In this document: one piece after another, positions 7,891 through 16,443 of the stretch | How the letters are laid out: each line of letters starts with the position of its first letter | How positions within the stretch are numbered: position 1 is the first letter of the stretch | From: JAVEYA01 sp034003745 | GTDB lineage: Bacteria; Bacillota; Peptococcia; DRI-13; PHAD01 | Assembly: GCA_034003745.1 (NCBI GenBank) | Contig: JAVEYA010000016.1 | Location: forward strand, 1-36,063 | Direction: 5' to 3' | Length of the DNA stretch: 36,063 nt | Notes under the pieces: model-generated | What the model saw: only the letters and a program-made list of their open reading frames with translations | Database searches by the model: none | What the model was told of the DNA's origin: nothing | Program-made: the position numbers and the translations under genes

Positions 7891-8604
7891 ATGTTTACCC
7901 AAATAAATTCCAACAAAGTTTATACACAGATCATCGACCAGATTAAAGAGAGTATTGCCAGAGGCGAGTTAAAAAAAGGCGACCGTCTGCCTTCGGAGCG
8001 TGTCATGTCCGAACAGCTCGGCGTCTCCAGGGCGACAGTCAGAGAAGCCATTCGCTCCCTCGAGATCATGGGTCTGGTCGAATGCGTCCAGGGCGAAGGA
8101 AATTTTATCGCCAATAACCTGGAAAATACTCTGGTTGAGCCTGTCTCCATGATGTTCATCCTCAATCAGGGGAAAATCCGGGAAATCAATGAACTGCGCC
8201 GCGCTCTGGAGCTGGAGGCCATTAAACTGGCCACCGCCAGGATGGCGCCGCTGGGGCTGAAGAAACTCGAGGAATTGTGCCGGATCATGGAGACCAGCCC
8301 GGAAGAGGCGGCCAGGGCGGAAGCCGATAAGCAGTTTCACTATGAAATTGCCAAGGCCTCGGAAAACGGCCTGATTATGAATATCTTAAATGCGGCGGCT
8401 ACCTTGATCGAGTTGCAGATCAAAGATGTCCGCCAGAAGATCTTTGCCAATGAAAAAAGCAACGATTCGACCAACACTCAGCATCGCCAAGTCTTGGAGG
8501 CCATCAGAGAAAAAGACGCGGACAAAGCTGCATGCGCCATGCAGACCCATATGGACCATATCAGCAAATTTATTGAGGCGTATAAGGAGAGTGAGAATCA
8601 TTAA
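7891..8604 (+). CDS. GntR-family transcriptional regulator, FadR/FCD subgroup
   Basis: This 237-residue DNA-binding regulator starts at the ATG at 7891; the GTG at 7879 is part of its GGTGGAG ribosome binding site. A winged helix (residues about 8-75) contains LPSERVMSEQLGVSRATVREAIRSL. An all-helical FCD ligand domain follows, with histidines such as the FHYEIAKAS segment expected to bind metal and acid. It is 42 bp after the dehydrogenase, making it the last regulatory gene of the etf-glcD operon. It plausibly represses the operon through the palindrome at 4360-4374 and responds to lactate or a related acid. In Acetobacterium the equivalent regulator (lctA) is first, so the order is different here. 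Confidence 0.88.
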   Translation: MFTQINSNKVYTQIIDQIKESIARGELKKGDRLPSERVMSEQLGVSRATVREAIRSLEIMGLVECVQGEGNFIANNLENTLVEPVSMMFILNQGKIREINELRRALELEAIKLATARMAPLGLKKLEELCRIMETSPEEAARAEADKQFHYEIAKASENGLIMNILNAAATLIELQIKDVRQKIFANEKSNDSTNTQHRQVLEAIREKDADKAACAMQTHMDHISKFIEAYKESENH

Positions 8605-9106
8605 AAACATAAAAAACATGATCCTGGCGCTGATGCTCGTTCTGCTGATCGGCGCCGCCGGATGGGGCTATATTACCGGCGGGTCCGGCCGGAATACGCC
8701 GGAACAAAGCGGATTATCTATGAAACCCACTGATGAAGAGATGAGCCAGCTTATGGAAACCATCTGTTCATTTCCCACTTATACCTCTAACCCGATTGCC
8801 TATATCGACGCCCATGCGGCTGAGTTTCAGAAAATGATTGAATACGGGGAGAATACGCTGCGATATTGCTTCAAACTCTTTGAGCAAGGCGGGCAGACCG
8901 GTCTGGAAGGGCATATTATGGCGATGGCGTGCCGTGAGATTCTGAGCGGTGAAGATGATTTCCTGCTTTTTACCGATACCGGCCAAGCCTGGTATGATAC
9001 ATTCAAGGCGAAGGCTGAAAATATACGCGACCAAAACGGTGACGCTTTTATACAGGAAAATATGCCCGGCTCCTGGCTGCTGTTGCAAATGCCGGAGGAG
9101 AAATAG
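8591..9106 (+). CDS. Small membrane-anchored protein of unknown function
   Basis: The protein is not recognised. From a GTG at 8591 it would be 171 residues, with a single hydrophobic segment (MILALMLVLLIGAAGWGY, residues about 10-27) acting as an anchor or uncleaved signal. An acidic extracytoplasmic domain follows and ends QMPEEK. No lipobox is seen. It overlaps the last 14 bases of the GntR gene. An AGGAG lies only one base before the GTG, so the true start is uncertain (ATG 8618 lacks a site). Overlap suggests cotranscription with the etf-glcD operon; the function cannot be inferred. Confidence 0.6.
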   Translation: MRIIKNIKNMILALMLVLLIGAAGWGYITGGSGRNTPEQSGLSMKPTDEEMSQLMETICSFPTYTSNPIAYIDAHAAEFQKMIEYGENTLRYCFKLFEQGGQTGLEGHIMAMACREILSGEDDFLLFTDTGQAWYDTFKAKAENIRDQNGDAFIQENMPGSWLLLQMPEEK

Positions 9107-9162
9107 AGGACTGTAACCGGGCCGGAAGGCAGCGCGGCTAAGGTGGTACAGAAAATAAAATG

Positions 9163-9194
9163 AAAAGTTCTTGGGGCTAGTCCCAAGAACTTTT
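9163..9194. terminator. Bidirectional intrinsic terminator between convergent genes
   Basis: A perfect 13-bp stem (9163-9175 with 9182-9194) has a 6-base loop. It is flanked by A-rich sequence on the left and T on the right, so it can end transcription from the + strand operon and from the - strand gene that stops at 9221. Confidence 0.85.
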
Positions 9195-9220
9195 GCTGTA
9201 CATAATGAAGTTTTTCTTTC

Positions 9221-9985
9221 TCAGGGCCGGGAATACTCACAGGGGACAGAAGTCTGGCATTTACCGCAGGCATAGCGGGGGTGGTATATTTTTCCCATTT
9301 CATCCAGGTAATCAGCACAGGGCGGGATATTTTTCCCTTCTTTGGTTATAGCTCCGGAAGGGCAGCGCGGAATGCAGGAACCGCATAAGGTGCAATACTC
9401 ATAAATATCCTGGTAATCCCGAAGGTCCGGCTCTAAATTTAAGCTGGTAATTACGCTGCCATAGCGGGCGGCAGTGCCCCGGGAGCTGATCAGGGATTTA
9501 TTTAGTCCAAAGGTGCCCTGCCCGGCGATAAAGGCAGCATGACGTTCCGACCAGTTGCTGCACCTGTTGATAAGTACAAAACGGGGGTCGGCAGCGGGGA
9601 CAACGGCTTTGACACCCGCTTTCATTATTTCATCCCGCAGGTAGCGGCTAGTCTCCAGGACTAAGCATTGCCCCTCAATCCTGCCATAAAGCCATTCTAT
9701 GGAGGGATGGGTTCCCGTATAGTTGCTTTTTCTGACTTCTTCCGTAAAGGGCAGAAGGATGGAGAGGACTGACCGGGCTTCCGGCAGCCATTCGGCAGGA
9801 AGCAAATAATGCTCGCCAATAACGGCAGGGGATTTCAGCTTGTCAAAAAGCGGGTCGGCTGCGTCGGCCACTTTGATAATCGGCTTATCGAATAACCTCA
9901 GGCCGTTTAATTCATCGATCTGATTCAGCGGGGTTGCAGCGATAAAATCCTCTGCCAATTGTCTGATTCGGGATAAATCCAGCAT
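9221..9985 (-). CDS. QueG-like [4Fe-4S] double-cluster protein (epoxyqueuosine reductase family)
   Basis: This is a 254-residue protein if started at the ATG at 9985, which has GGAGG eight bases upstream; the ATG at 10000 has no site. The C-terminus carries two ferredoxin motifs, CTLCGSCIPRCP and CGKCQTSVPCE with a preceding CADYLD. The middle part (NWSERHAAFIAGQGTFGLNKSLI) resembles the conserved core of QueG-type and related reductive-dehalogenase-fold proteins. True QueG is about 350-400 residues and has HEAT repeats, which are absent, so this short form may act in another reduction. It is monocistronic, convergent with the etf operon and divergent from the NRPS gene. Confidence 0.75.
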   Translation of the reverse strand: MLDLSRIRQLAEDFIAATPLNQIDELNGLRLFDKPIIKVADAADPLFDKLKSPAVIGEHYLLPAEWLPEARSVLSILLPFTEEVRKSNYTGTHPSIEWLYGRIEGQCLVLETSRYLRDEIMKAGVKAVVPAADPRFVLINRCSNWSERHAAFIAGQGTFGLNKSLISSRGTAARYGSVITSLNLEPDLRDYQDIYEYCTLCGSCIPRCPSGAITKEGKNIPPCADYLDEMGKIYHPRYACGKCQTSVPCEYSRP

Positions 9986-10192
9986 ATCCGGCGCCTCCAT
10001 AAATTATTGGGTATCTTCCATTATAGCAGATTTATTCGTCAATTTTGTTAGGGCAGCGTGACAATTTTTAGAGGATTTATCCTTATAAATAGAGGGATTC
10101 CCCGATTGAAAAAGAATTAATGAATTAAGAATTTACAGGAAGAAAATGTCGGATAAGTGAATTAATAAACAGTTAATGAGAGGTATTAGAAC

Positions 10193-13100
10193 ATGGCGTG
10201 TGAGTTTTTTCCCTTAACCCATTCTCAAAAAGGCGTCTGGTCCAGTGAAAGATTTTACCCTGATACGGGTTTGGGCAATATTGCCGCCACCCTGAGAATA
10301 TTTACCGATGTAGACTTTGTGCGGTTGGAGAAGGCCATCAACCGCTTTATCCAGGAAAATGACGCTGTACGGCTGAGGATTGTGGAAAAAGACGGAGAAC
10401 CCCGGCAATATGTCTCTAAGTATAAGTATCGTTCTTTTGAAGTTTATGATTTTACCAAAGACATCAACGAATTGTACAAATGGGATGAAAAACAGACGCT
10501 GATTCCTATGGAGATTATTGACTCCGATTTGTTCTACATTGCCTTAGTTAAAGTAGGGGAGAAAGACGGGGGCTTATATGTTAAGTTCCATCATCTGATT
10601 GCGGATGCCTGGACGATGGCGCTTATGGGTAATCAGATTTTAGAAAACTATTATGCCTTAAAAGGCAGGAAAAGGCTGCCGAAAATAGACAGACCCTCCT
10701 TCGTTGAATATATTCAAAGTGAAGCGGAATATAAGGAATCACCCAAATTTCAAAAAGACCGCGAATACTGGATGGAAAAATTTGCGGATTGGCAGGAAAC
10801 CGCTGCGTTAAAAAACCGCAAACTTAAACATGACCTGACCAGGGCCAGAAGGAAAACCATGCTGATTCCTTTAAAACTGACCGCGAAGATTCATGAATAC
10901 TGCCGGCAAAAAAAGGTGTCGGAGTTCAGTCTTTTTTTAGCCGCGGTGGCCATGTATATCAACCGGGTTATGGATAAAGAAGATATTGTTTTAGGCACAA
11001 CCCTGCTTAACAGGTCCAATTTCAAGGAAAAGCAGACCATCGGGATGCTGGCCAATATTGCGGTTCCCTTGCGCTTGCGCATTCAAGGCGACATGAATTT
11101 GGACAGCTTTATTGAAATCGTCTCCAAGGAAATCCTCTCCGTGTTCCGTCACCAAAAATACCCCTTTGACTTACTCTTAAAAGAGGTGCGGGAAAAACAT
11201 GAAACATCCGTTAATTTGTTTGATATCGTTGTAACATTCCAAAACTCAAAATTATTAAAGAATCAGGAATTTGAAGACTATGTAACCAGATGGCATTTTA
11301 ACGGCCACCAGATAGAATCCCTGGTAATCAATCTGAATGACCGGGATAACGACGGCCGCCTGATCGTCGATTATGATTATCTGACCGATTTGTTTTACGC
11401 GAAGGAGATTGAATTTATCCACCAGCACGTTATCAATGTTTTGTGGCATGCTTTGGACAATCCCCAAAAGAATATTTTTAAATTGGAAATGCTTTCGGAA
11501 AAAGAAAAGCAGAAGATCTTATACAAGTTCAATGATACCCGGGCTGACTTCCCTCATGATAAGACGATTCCGCAGCTATTCCGCGAACAGGTAAACAGGA
11601 CGCCTGACCGGACCGCAGTGATAGCGGGGAAGAAGAGCCTTACTTACAAGGAACTGGACGAGCTCACCGACAAGTTGGCCGGGCTCTTAAGAAGAAAGGG
11701 CGTAACCAATAACAGCGTCGTCGGTCTTATGCTGGAACGGTCCCTGGAAATGGAGATCGGCATTATCGGCATATTAAAGGCCGGCGGAGCCTATCTGCCT
11801 ATTTCTCCCGATTATCCGGAAGACAGGATCAAATACATGCTGGAAGATGGCGGCGCCAAGATTTTATTGACAGCAGGCAGCCCGCCGGCGGAGCATTTCA
11901 ATGTGGAAGTCCTGGATCTGGCGGATCAGAATATCTATACCGGCGGGCAGGCGGAACTGGAATTCATCAGCCAACCGACGGACCTTGCTTATGTCATCTA
12001 TACCTCCGGCTCTACGGGCCAGCCCAAAGGGGTCATGAACGAACATAGAGCCCTGGTCAACAGGCTGCATTGGATGCAAAAAGCCTATCCCTTAGACGAA
12101 GACAGCGTGATCCTGCAAAAGACGCCCTTTACTTTTGATGTTTCGGTCTGGGAGCTGCTCTGGTGGTCTTTGACAGGAGCAAAAGTATGCATGCTGGAGC
12201 CCCAGGGAGAAAAGAAACCGGAAGTAATCATCAAGGCGATTCAAGAACACCGGGTGACCACTATGCATTTTGTACCCTCCATGCTGGGGATATTTTTGAA
12301 ATTCTTGGAGGGTTATGATAACCGGGAAGCCTTGTCTTCCTTGAGACAAGTTTTTGCCAGCGGGGAAGCCCTTAGCCTGCAGCAGACGAATATGTTCAAT
12401 TCCCTGCTGAATGCGCCCTATGGCGCCGAACTCTATAACCTTTACGGCCCCACCGAGGCTGCTATCGATGTTTCCTATTTTAACTGCTCTCCCCAGGTAG
12501 AGTTAAGCTCGGTCCCTATCGGCAAGCCCATTGATAATATCAAACTGTATATTCTGGATAAGCACCTGAATTTATTGCCCATCGGTATTCCGGGGGAACT
12601 CTATATCGGCGGGGTCGGCGTGGCGCGGGGTTACATCAACAAACCGGAGCTTACCCAAGAAAGGTTTATTCCGAATCCCTTTGACCCTGCGGATCGGCTG
12701 TATAAAACAGGAGACCTGGTCCGCTGGTACGCGGAGGGGGATATTGAATACCTGGGCCGGCTGGACTATCAGTTAAAAATCCGGGGATTCCGGATTGAAC
12801 TGGGGGAAATTGAAAAAAGCCTGCTGGCCCATCCCGAAATCAAAGAGACTGTGGTTATCGGTATAGACCAGGCAGATAAAAAAAGTCTTTGCGCTTACTA
12901 TATCGCGGAGCGGGAGATTCCCTTCAGAGAGCTCAAAAGATTTCTGGCGGCCGGCCTGCCGGGGTATATGGTCCCTTCCTATTTTGTCAGAATAGACAAA
13001 TTTCCGCTCTCAGCCAACGGGAAACTGGATAGCAAAGCCTTGCCCCGTCCCGGTGTCGCGGATAATAAGGTGGAGTATGTTCCGCCCAGAAATGAAATAG

Positions 13101-14542
13101 AGAAGGAATTGGTTCTGGCTTTTGAAGAGGCCTTGTCCACCGATTTCCAAAAGGATTTGACCGTGGGCATCGACGATAATCTGTTTGATTTGGGCGGCGA
13201 CTCCCTGACCGTCCTGATGATCTACTCCAGGATCTATGAGCACGACTGGGGTGTGACAACCGCGGATTTTTATGAATACCAGACTGTCCGGGAGCTTGCG
13301 GAGAAAATTGCCCAATACGATCCGAAGACAGCGCCGGACCAGGAGGAATACAGCAAGAACGATATGCCGGTTGTACCGGCAGGGGATCAGGAAGTAAGCG
13401 TATTGGAAGAAAGAAAACCTCAGCATGTGTTGTTAACGGGAGTGACCGGTTTTCTGGGCCCCCATATTCTAAGCGAACTCTTGGATAATACGGAATGCCT
13501 GGTATCCTGTCTTATCCGTGCAAAGGACCAAACCGATGCCGCCGCCCGGTTAAAAAACACGCTTTCCTTCTATTTTGGCGAGAAATACAATTCCGTTATT
13601 GGGAAAAGGGTTTTCTGCCTGCAAGGAGACGTTACCACTACGAACCTCGGCCTGAGCAAAGACGGGTACGAAGCCTTGGGTAGAGCCGTTGACACCGTCA
13701 TCCACTCGGCAGCTATGGTTAAATATTTCGGAGAGTACTCCCCGATTGAAAAAGTGAATGTACTGGGCGCCCAAGAAGTGGTTGATTTTGCCTTGGCCTA
13801 TCAGGTCAAGCTGAATCACATCTCTACGGTTTCCATCACCGGCAACTATCTGGTGGATAATAAAAAGGCCTTGGTTTTTTCTGAAAAAGACTTTTTTGTG
13901 GGGCAGAATTACAGGGACAATATTTATGTAAGAAGTAAATTTGAAGGGGAAAAGATCGTACTTAATGCGGTGCAAAACGGGTTGAGAGCAAGCATTTTCA
14001 GAATGGGCAATCTGACAGGAAGGTATTCGGATGGGCTGTTCCAGGGAAATATCGAAGAGAATGCCTTTTATAATGCCTTTGGCTCAATTTTGCAAATGAA
14101 GATGATTTCTGCCAATCTCCTGAGGGAAGAAATTGAGTTTTCTCCGGTAGACCTTTGTGCCCGGGCGGTGGTAAATATCCTGAAGACCAGGCAGTCTGAC
14201 GGCAGGGTATTCCATATATTTAACCCCCATACGGTTAACATAGCTGAATTGCTGGGTATTGTAAGCGGCATCGGCATCGATATCAGTGTCAGAAGCAGGG
14301 AAGAGGTGGAGGAAATCCTCAAAAACAAAGCCTTCCGGGGGGCCCTGCCGGGAATACTCGTTTATCTGAAAGAATCAGGAGAGCTGGCCTACCAGTCCAG
14401 AATTGACATACGCTCTGATTTTACTTCCGGATATCTTGATAAAACAGGCTTTCAATGGCCGCTTATTGATGAAACCTATCTGTCGAAAATGATCGGCTAC
14501 ATGAAAGAGGCCCGTTTCCTGAGCGATGAAGGGGTACTTTAG
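10193..14542 (+). CDS. Single-module non-ribosomal peptide synthetase C-A-T-R, predicted serine-activating
   Basis: The 1449-residue enzyme reads C-A-PCP-reductase. The condensation domain (about 1-440) has HHxxxD as H133-H134-LIA-D138, with Ala in place of the usual Gly. The adenylation domain (about 455-965) has YTSGSTGQPKG near 603-613, NLYGPTE and LPLSANGKL. The ten pocket residues read by alignment to the phenylalanine domain GrsA are D-V-W-H-F-S-L-I-D-K, almost the enterobactin EntF serine code. The carrier serine is S1004 in GGDSL. The terminal NAD(P)H reductase (about 1075-1440) has TGVTGFLG and Y1245-xxx-K1249, so the product should leave as an aldehyde or alcohol. A C domain in the only module implies an external acyl or aminoacyl donor. 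No phosphopantetheinyl transferase is nearby. It lies 20 bp before a sensor kinase. Confidence 0.93.
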   Translation: MACEFFPLTHSQKGVWSSERFYPDTGLGNIAATLRIFTDVDFVRLEKAINRFIQENDAVRLRIVEKDGEPRQYVSKYKYRSFEVYDFTKDINELYKWDEKQTLIPMEIIDSDLFYIALVKVGEKDGGLYVKFHHLIADAWTMALMGNQILENYYALKGRKRLPKIDRPSFVEYIQSEAEYKESPKFQKDREYWMEKFADWQETAALKNRKLKHDLTRARRKTMLIPLKLTAKIHEYCRQKKVSEFSLFLAAVAMYINRVMDKEDIVLGTTLLNRSNFKEKQTIGMLANIAVPLRLRIQGDMNLDSFIEIVSKEILSVFRHQKYPFDLLLKEVREKHETSVNLFDIVVTFQNSKLLKNQEFEDYVTRWHFNGHQIESLVINLNDRDNDGRLIVDYDYLTDLFYAKEIEFIHQHVINVLWHALDNPQKNIFKLEMLSEKEKQKILYKFNDTRADFPHDKTIPQLFREQVNRTPDRTAVIAGKKSLTYKELDELTDKLAGLLRRKGVTNNSVVGLMLERSLEMEIGIIGILKAGGAYLPISPDYPEDRIKYMLEDGGAKILLTAGSPPAEHFNVEVLDLADQNIYTGGQAELEFISQPTDLAYVIYTSGSTGQPKGVMNEHRALVNRLHWMQKAYPLDEDSVILQKTPFTFDVSVWELLWWSLTGAKVCMLEPQGEKKPEVIIKAIQEHRVTTMHFVPSMLGIFLKFLEGYDNREALSSLRQVFASGEALSLQQTNMFNSLLNAPYGAELYNLYGPTEAAIDVSYFNCSPQVELSSVPIGKPIDNIKLYILDKHLNLLPIGIPGELYIGGVGVARGYINKPELTQERFIPNPFDPADRLYKTGDLVRWYAEGDIEYLGRLDYQLKIRGFRIELGEIEKSLLAHPEIKETVVIGIDQADKKSLCAYYIAEREIPFRELKRFLAAGLPGYMVPSYFVRIDKFPLSANGKLDSKALPRPGVADNKVEYVPPRNEIEKELVLAFEEALSTDFQKDLTVGIDDNLFDLGGDSLTVLMIYSRIYEHDWGVTTADFYEYQTVRELAEKIAQYDPKTAPDQEEYSKNDMPVVPAGDQEVSVLEERKPQHVLLTGVTGFLGPHILSELLDNTECLVSCLIRAKDQTDAAARLKNTLSFYFGEKYNSVIGKRVFCLQGDVTTTNLGLSKDGYEALGRAVDTVIHSAAMVKYFGEYSPIEKVNVLGAQEVVDFALAYQVKLNHISTVSITGNYLVDNKKALVFSEKDFFVGQNYRDNIYVRSKFEGEKIVLNAVQNGLRASIFRMGNLTGRYSDGLFQGNIEENAFYNAFGSILQMKMISANLLREEIEFSPVDLCARAVVNILKTRQSDGRVFHIFNPHTVNIAELLGIVSGIGIDISVRSREEVEEILKNKAFRGALPGILVYLKESGELAYQSRIDIRSDFTSGYLDKTGFQWPLIDETYLSKMIGYMKEARFLSDEGVL

Positions 14543-14562
14543 AATACGTTAAAAATGAGGGA

Positions 14563-16443
14563 ATGGACTTGTTGTTTCTGGAGAATCCTTTAATCCTGTT
14601 ATTGTTTATATCTACCTTGATGCTGTTGTTTATTATCATTTTGATTGCCATAATGAAAGATAAGCAGCAGATTCACTATGCTTTTTTAAGCGCTAACTTT
14701 TTTACGATGTTCTGGTCTTTGATCCGGCTGATTCAAATCATGGTGGAGGAACAAAACGAAATAATCATTCTGGAAAAGCTGGTCTACGTCGGGGTGTGCT
14801 TACTGCCGGTTTCCGTTCTTCTTACCGGCCTTATCTTCGCCAAGACCCGTATCCGGTTTTCCTGGAAATATCTTTTGCTGTATATAGTGCCGCTTATTTC
14901 TTTAATCATCTGCTTTACCAACGAATACCACCAGCTTTTCATTGTAAAATACAGTTTCATCAGTACGGAATTTGAATATGGTCCCTATTACTGGTTCCAT
15001 TCATTCTATTCCTATCTGTTAATTGCGATAGGGCTTTTTTATCTGCTCTATTTTTCCATTAAAAATGCCGGCTTTTTCTCCCGGCAGTCGCTCTTGATTT
15101 GTCTGGGTATGGCCCTGCCGCTGCTGGTTATTTTCGTAAGTACGCAAAAAATTGTCAATATGCCCGTGTTCTGGGAAAATATCTCCTTTGCTTTTACCAT
15201 GCTGTTTTTTATGATTTCGATTTTCAAATTTCAGTTTTTGAACATGGTGCCCATTGCGCTGCAAAAGATTGTGGATTTAATTTCCGACAGCTACATGGTT
15301 ATTAATAAAAACATGGAGATCATTGACTATAACCTGGCTTTTGTTAATACTTTTCAGGGTATTACCGGGGTAAAAAGAAAAGACAGCCTGATCAATTTTT
15401 TAACAAATCCGGCTATCACCATCGATAAAGAGCGTATACTTTTAAGTCAAACCAAGGCGATTGAATTGCAAAACAGTGTGTCCGTGGAAGAACATATTGT
15501 CGGGGAGAACTTTGATAAACATTTTAAAATTGAGCTGACCCCGATTTTTTCCAATGATTATTATTTGGGAACCATTATCCTTTTTAAGGATATTACCGAA
15601 CATAAAAAAAATATTAGTATTATTAAGAGGAACCAGGCGATTCTGATGGAACAAGAAAGAGTAGCCTCTTTGGGCCAAATGATCGGAGGGATCGCCCATA
15701 ATCTTAAGACGCCGATCATGTCTATGGCTGGAGGGATCGAGGCGCTAAAAGACTTGGTTCAGGAATACCAGGATTCTATCCTTGATCCGCATGTGACAGC
15801 GGAAGACCATCTGGAAATTGCCCGCGAAATGCTGGATTGGCTGGATAAAATGAAGCCCCATTGCACCTACATGACGGATATTATCAGCGCCGTCAAAGGA
15901 CAGGCCGTTCAGATGAATTATTCCAGCAGCGATAAATTCCTGATTGGCGATCTGGTTAAAAGAATCGATATTCTGATGAACCATGAGCTGCAAAAATATC
16001 ATTGTATCTTAAATACTCAAATAAACATTGATCTCAATACCGAAATAAAAGGGGAGGTTACGAATCTTGTACAGGTCATTGACAATATTATTATGAATGC
16101 GATTCAGGCTTATGATGGAATAAACGGCACGATTGATTTTGAGATAAACAGGGATGGGGAAAATATTCAATTTCTGATCCGGGATTATGGGAAAGGCATC
16201 CCTGAGGAAATACAAAACAGGCTATTTAAAGAGATGCTCACGACCAAAGGGAAACAAGGGACAGGACTTGGACTGTATATGTCCTATTCCACGATCAAGG
16301 GGAGATTTCACGGGAATATGGAGTTTTACTCCAAAGTCAATGTCGGCACGGTATTCGTGATCACGATTCCCAGTCTTCATTCGGATGATTATAACAGCAG
16401 GGGGGATTTAGGTGAGACAGGCAAAGAAGCAAATATCGTCTGA
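14563..16443 (+). CDS. 7TM-PAS sensor histidine kinase
   Basis: The 626-residue membrane kinase starts with about seven hydrophobic helices (residues about 5-230), resembling the N-terminal HisKA_7TM-type sensor region that can bind small hydrophobic ligands. A PAS domain follows (about 240-345, DSYMVINKNMEIIDYN). The dimerisation box has phospho-acceptor H379 in GGIAHNLKTP. The ATPase domain has NIIMNAIQAY, RDYGKGIP and GTGLGLYMSY. The gene begins 20 bp after the NRPS and its end overlaps the response regulator by 32 bp, so all three are cotranscribed. The ATG at 14563 has GAGGG only one base upstream; a TTG at 14569 is better spaced and may be the true start. The stimulus is unknown; the NRPS product is a candidate. 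Confidence 0.9.
   Translation: MDLLFLENPLILLLFISTLMLLFIIILIAIMKDKQQIHYAFLSANFFTMFWSLIRLIQIMVEEQNEIIILEKLVYVGVCLLPVSVLLTGLIFAKTRIRFSWKYLLLYIVPLISLIICFTNEYHQLFIVKYSFISTEFEYGPYYWFHSFYSYLLIAIGLFYLLYFSIKNAGFFSRQSLLICLGMALPLLVIFVSTQKIVNMPVFWENISFAFTMLFFMISIFKFQFLNMVPIALQKIVDLISDSYMVINKNMEIIDYNLAFVNTFQGITGVKRKDSLINFLTNPAITIDKERILLSQTKAIELQNSVSVEEHIVGENFDKHFKIELTPIFSNDYYLGTIILFKDITEHKKNISIIKRNQAILMEQERVASLGQMIGGIAHNLKTPIMSMAGGIEALKDLVQEYQDSILDPHVTAEDHLEIAREMLDWLDKMKPHCTYMTDIISAVKGQAVQMNYSSSDKFLIGDLVKRIDILMNHELQKYHCILNTQINIDLNTEIKGEVTNLVQVIDNIIMNAIQAYDGINGTIDFEINRDGENIQFLIRDYGKGIPEEIQNRLFKEMLTTKGKQGTGLGLYMSYSTIKGRFHGNMEFYSKVNVGTVFVITIPSLHSDDYNSRGDLGETGKEANIV

Noticed and set aside
8426..8590. N-terminal extension of the small membrane protein overlapping the GntR gene
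   Set aside because: The sequence before residue about 55 is an arginine/proline-rich shadow of the GntR coding region with no ribosome binding site.
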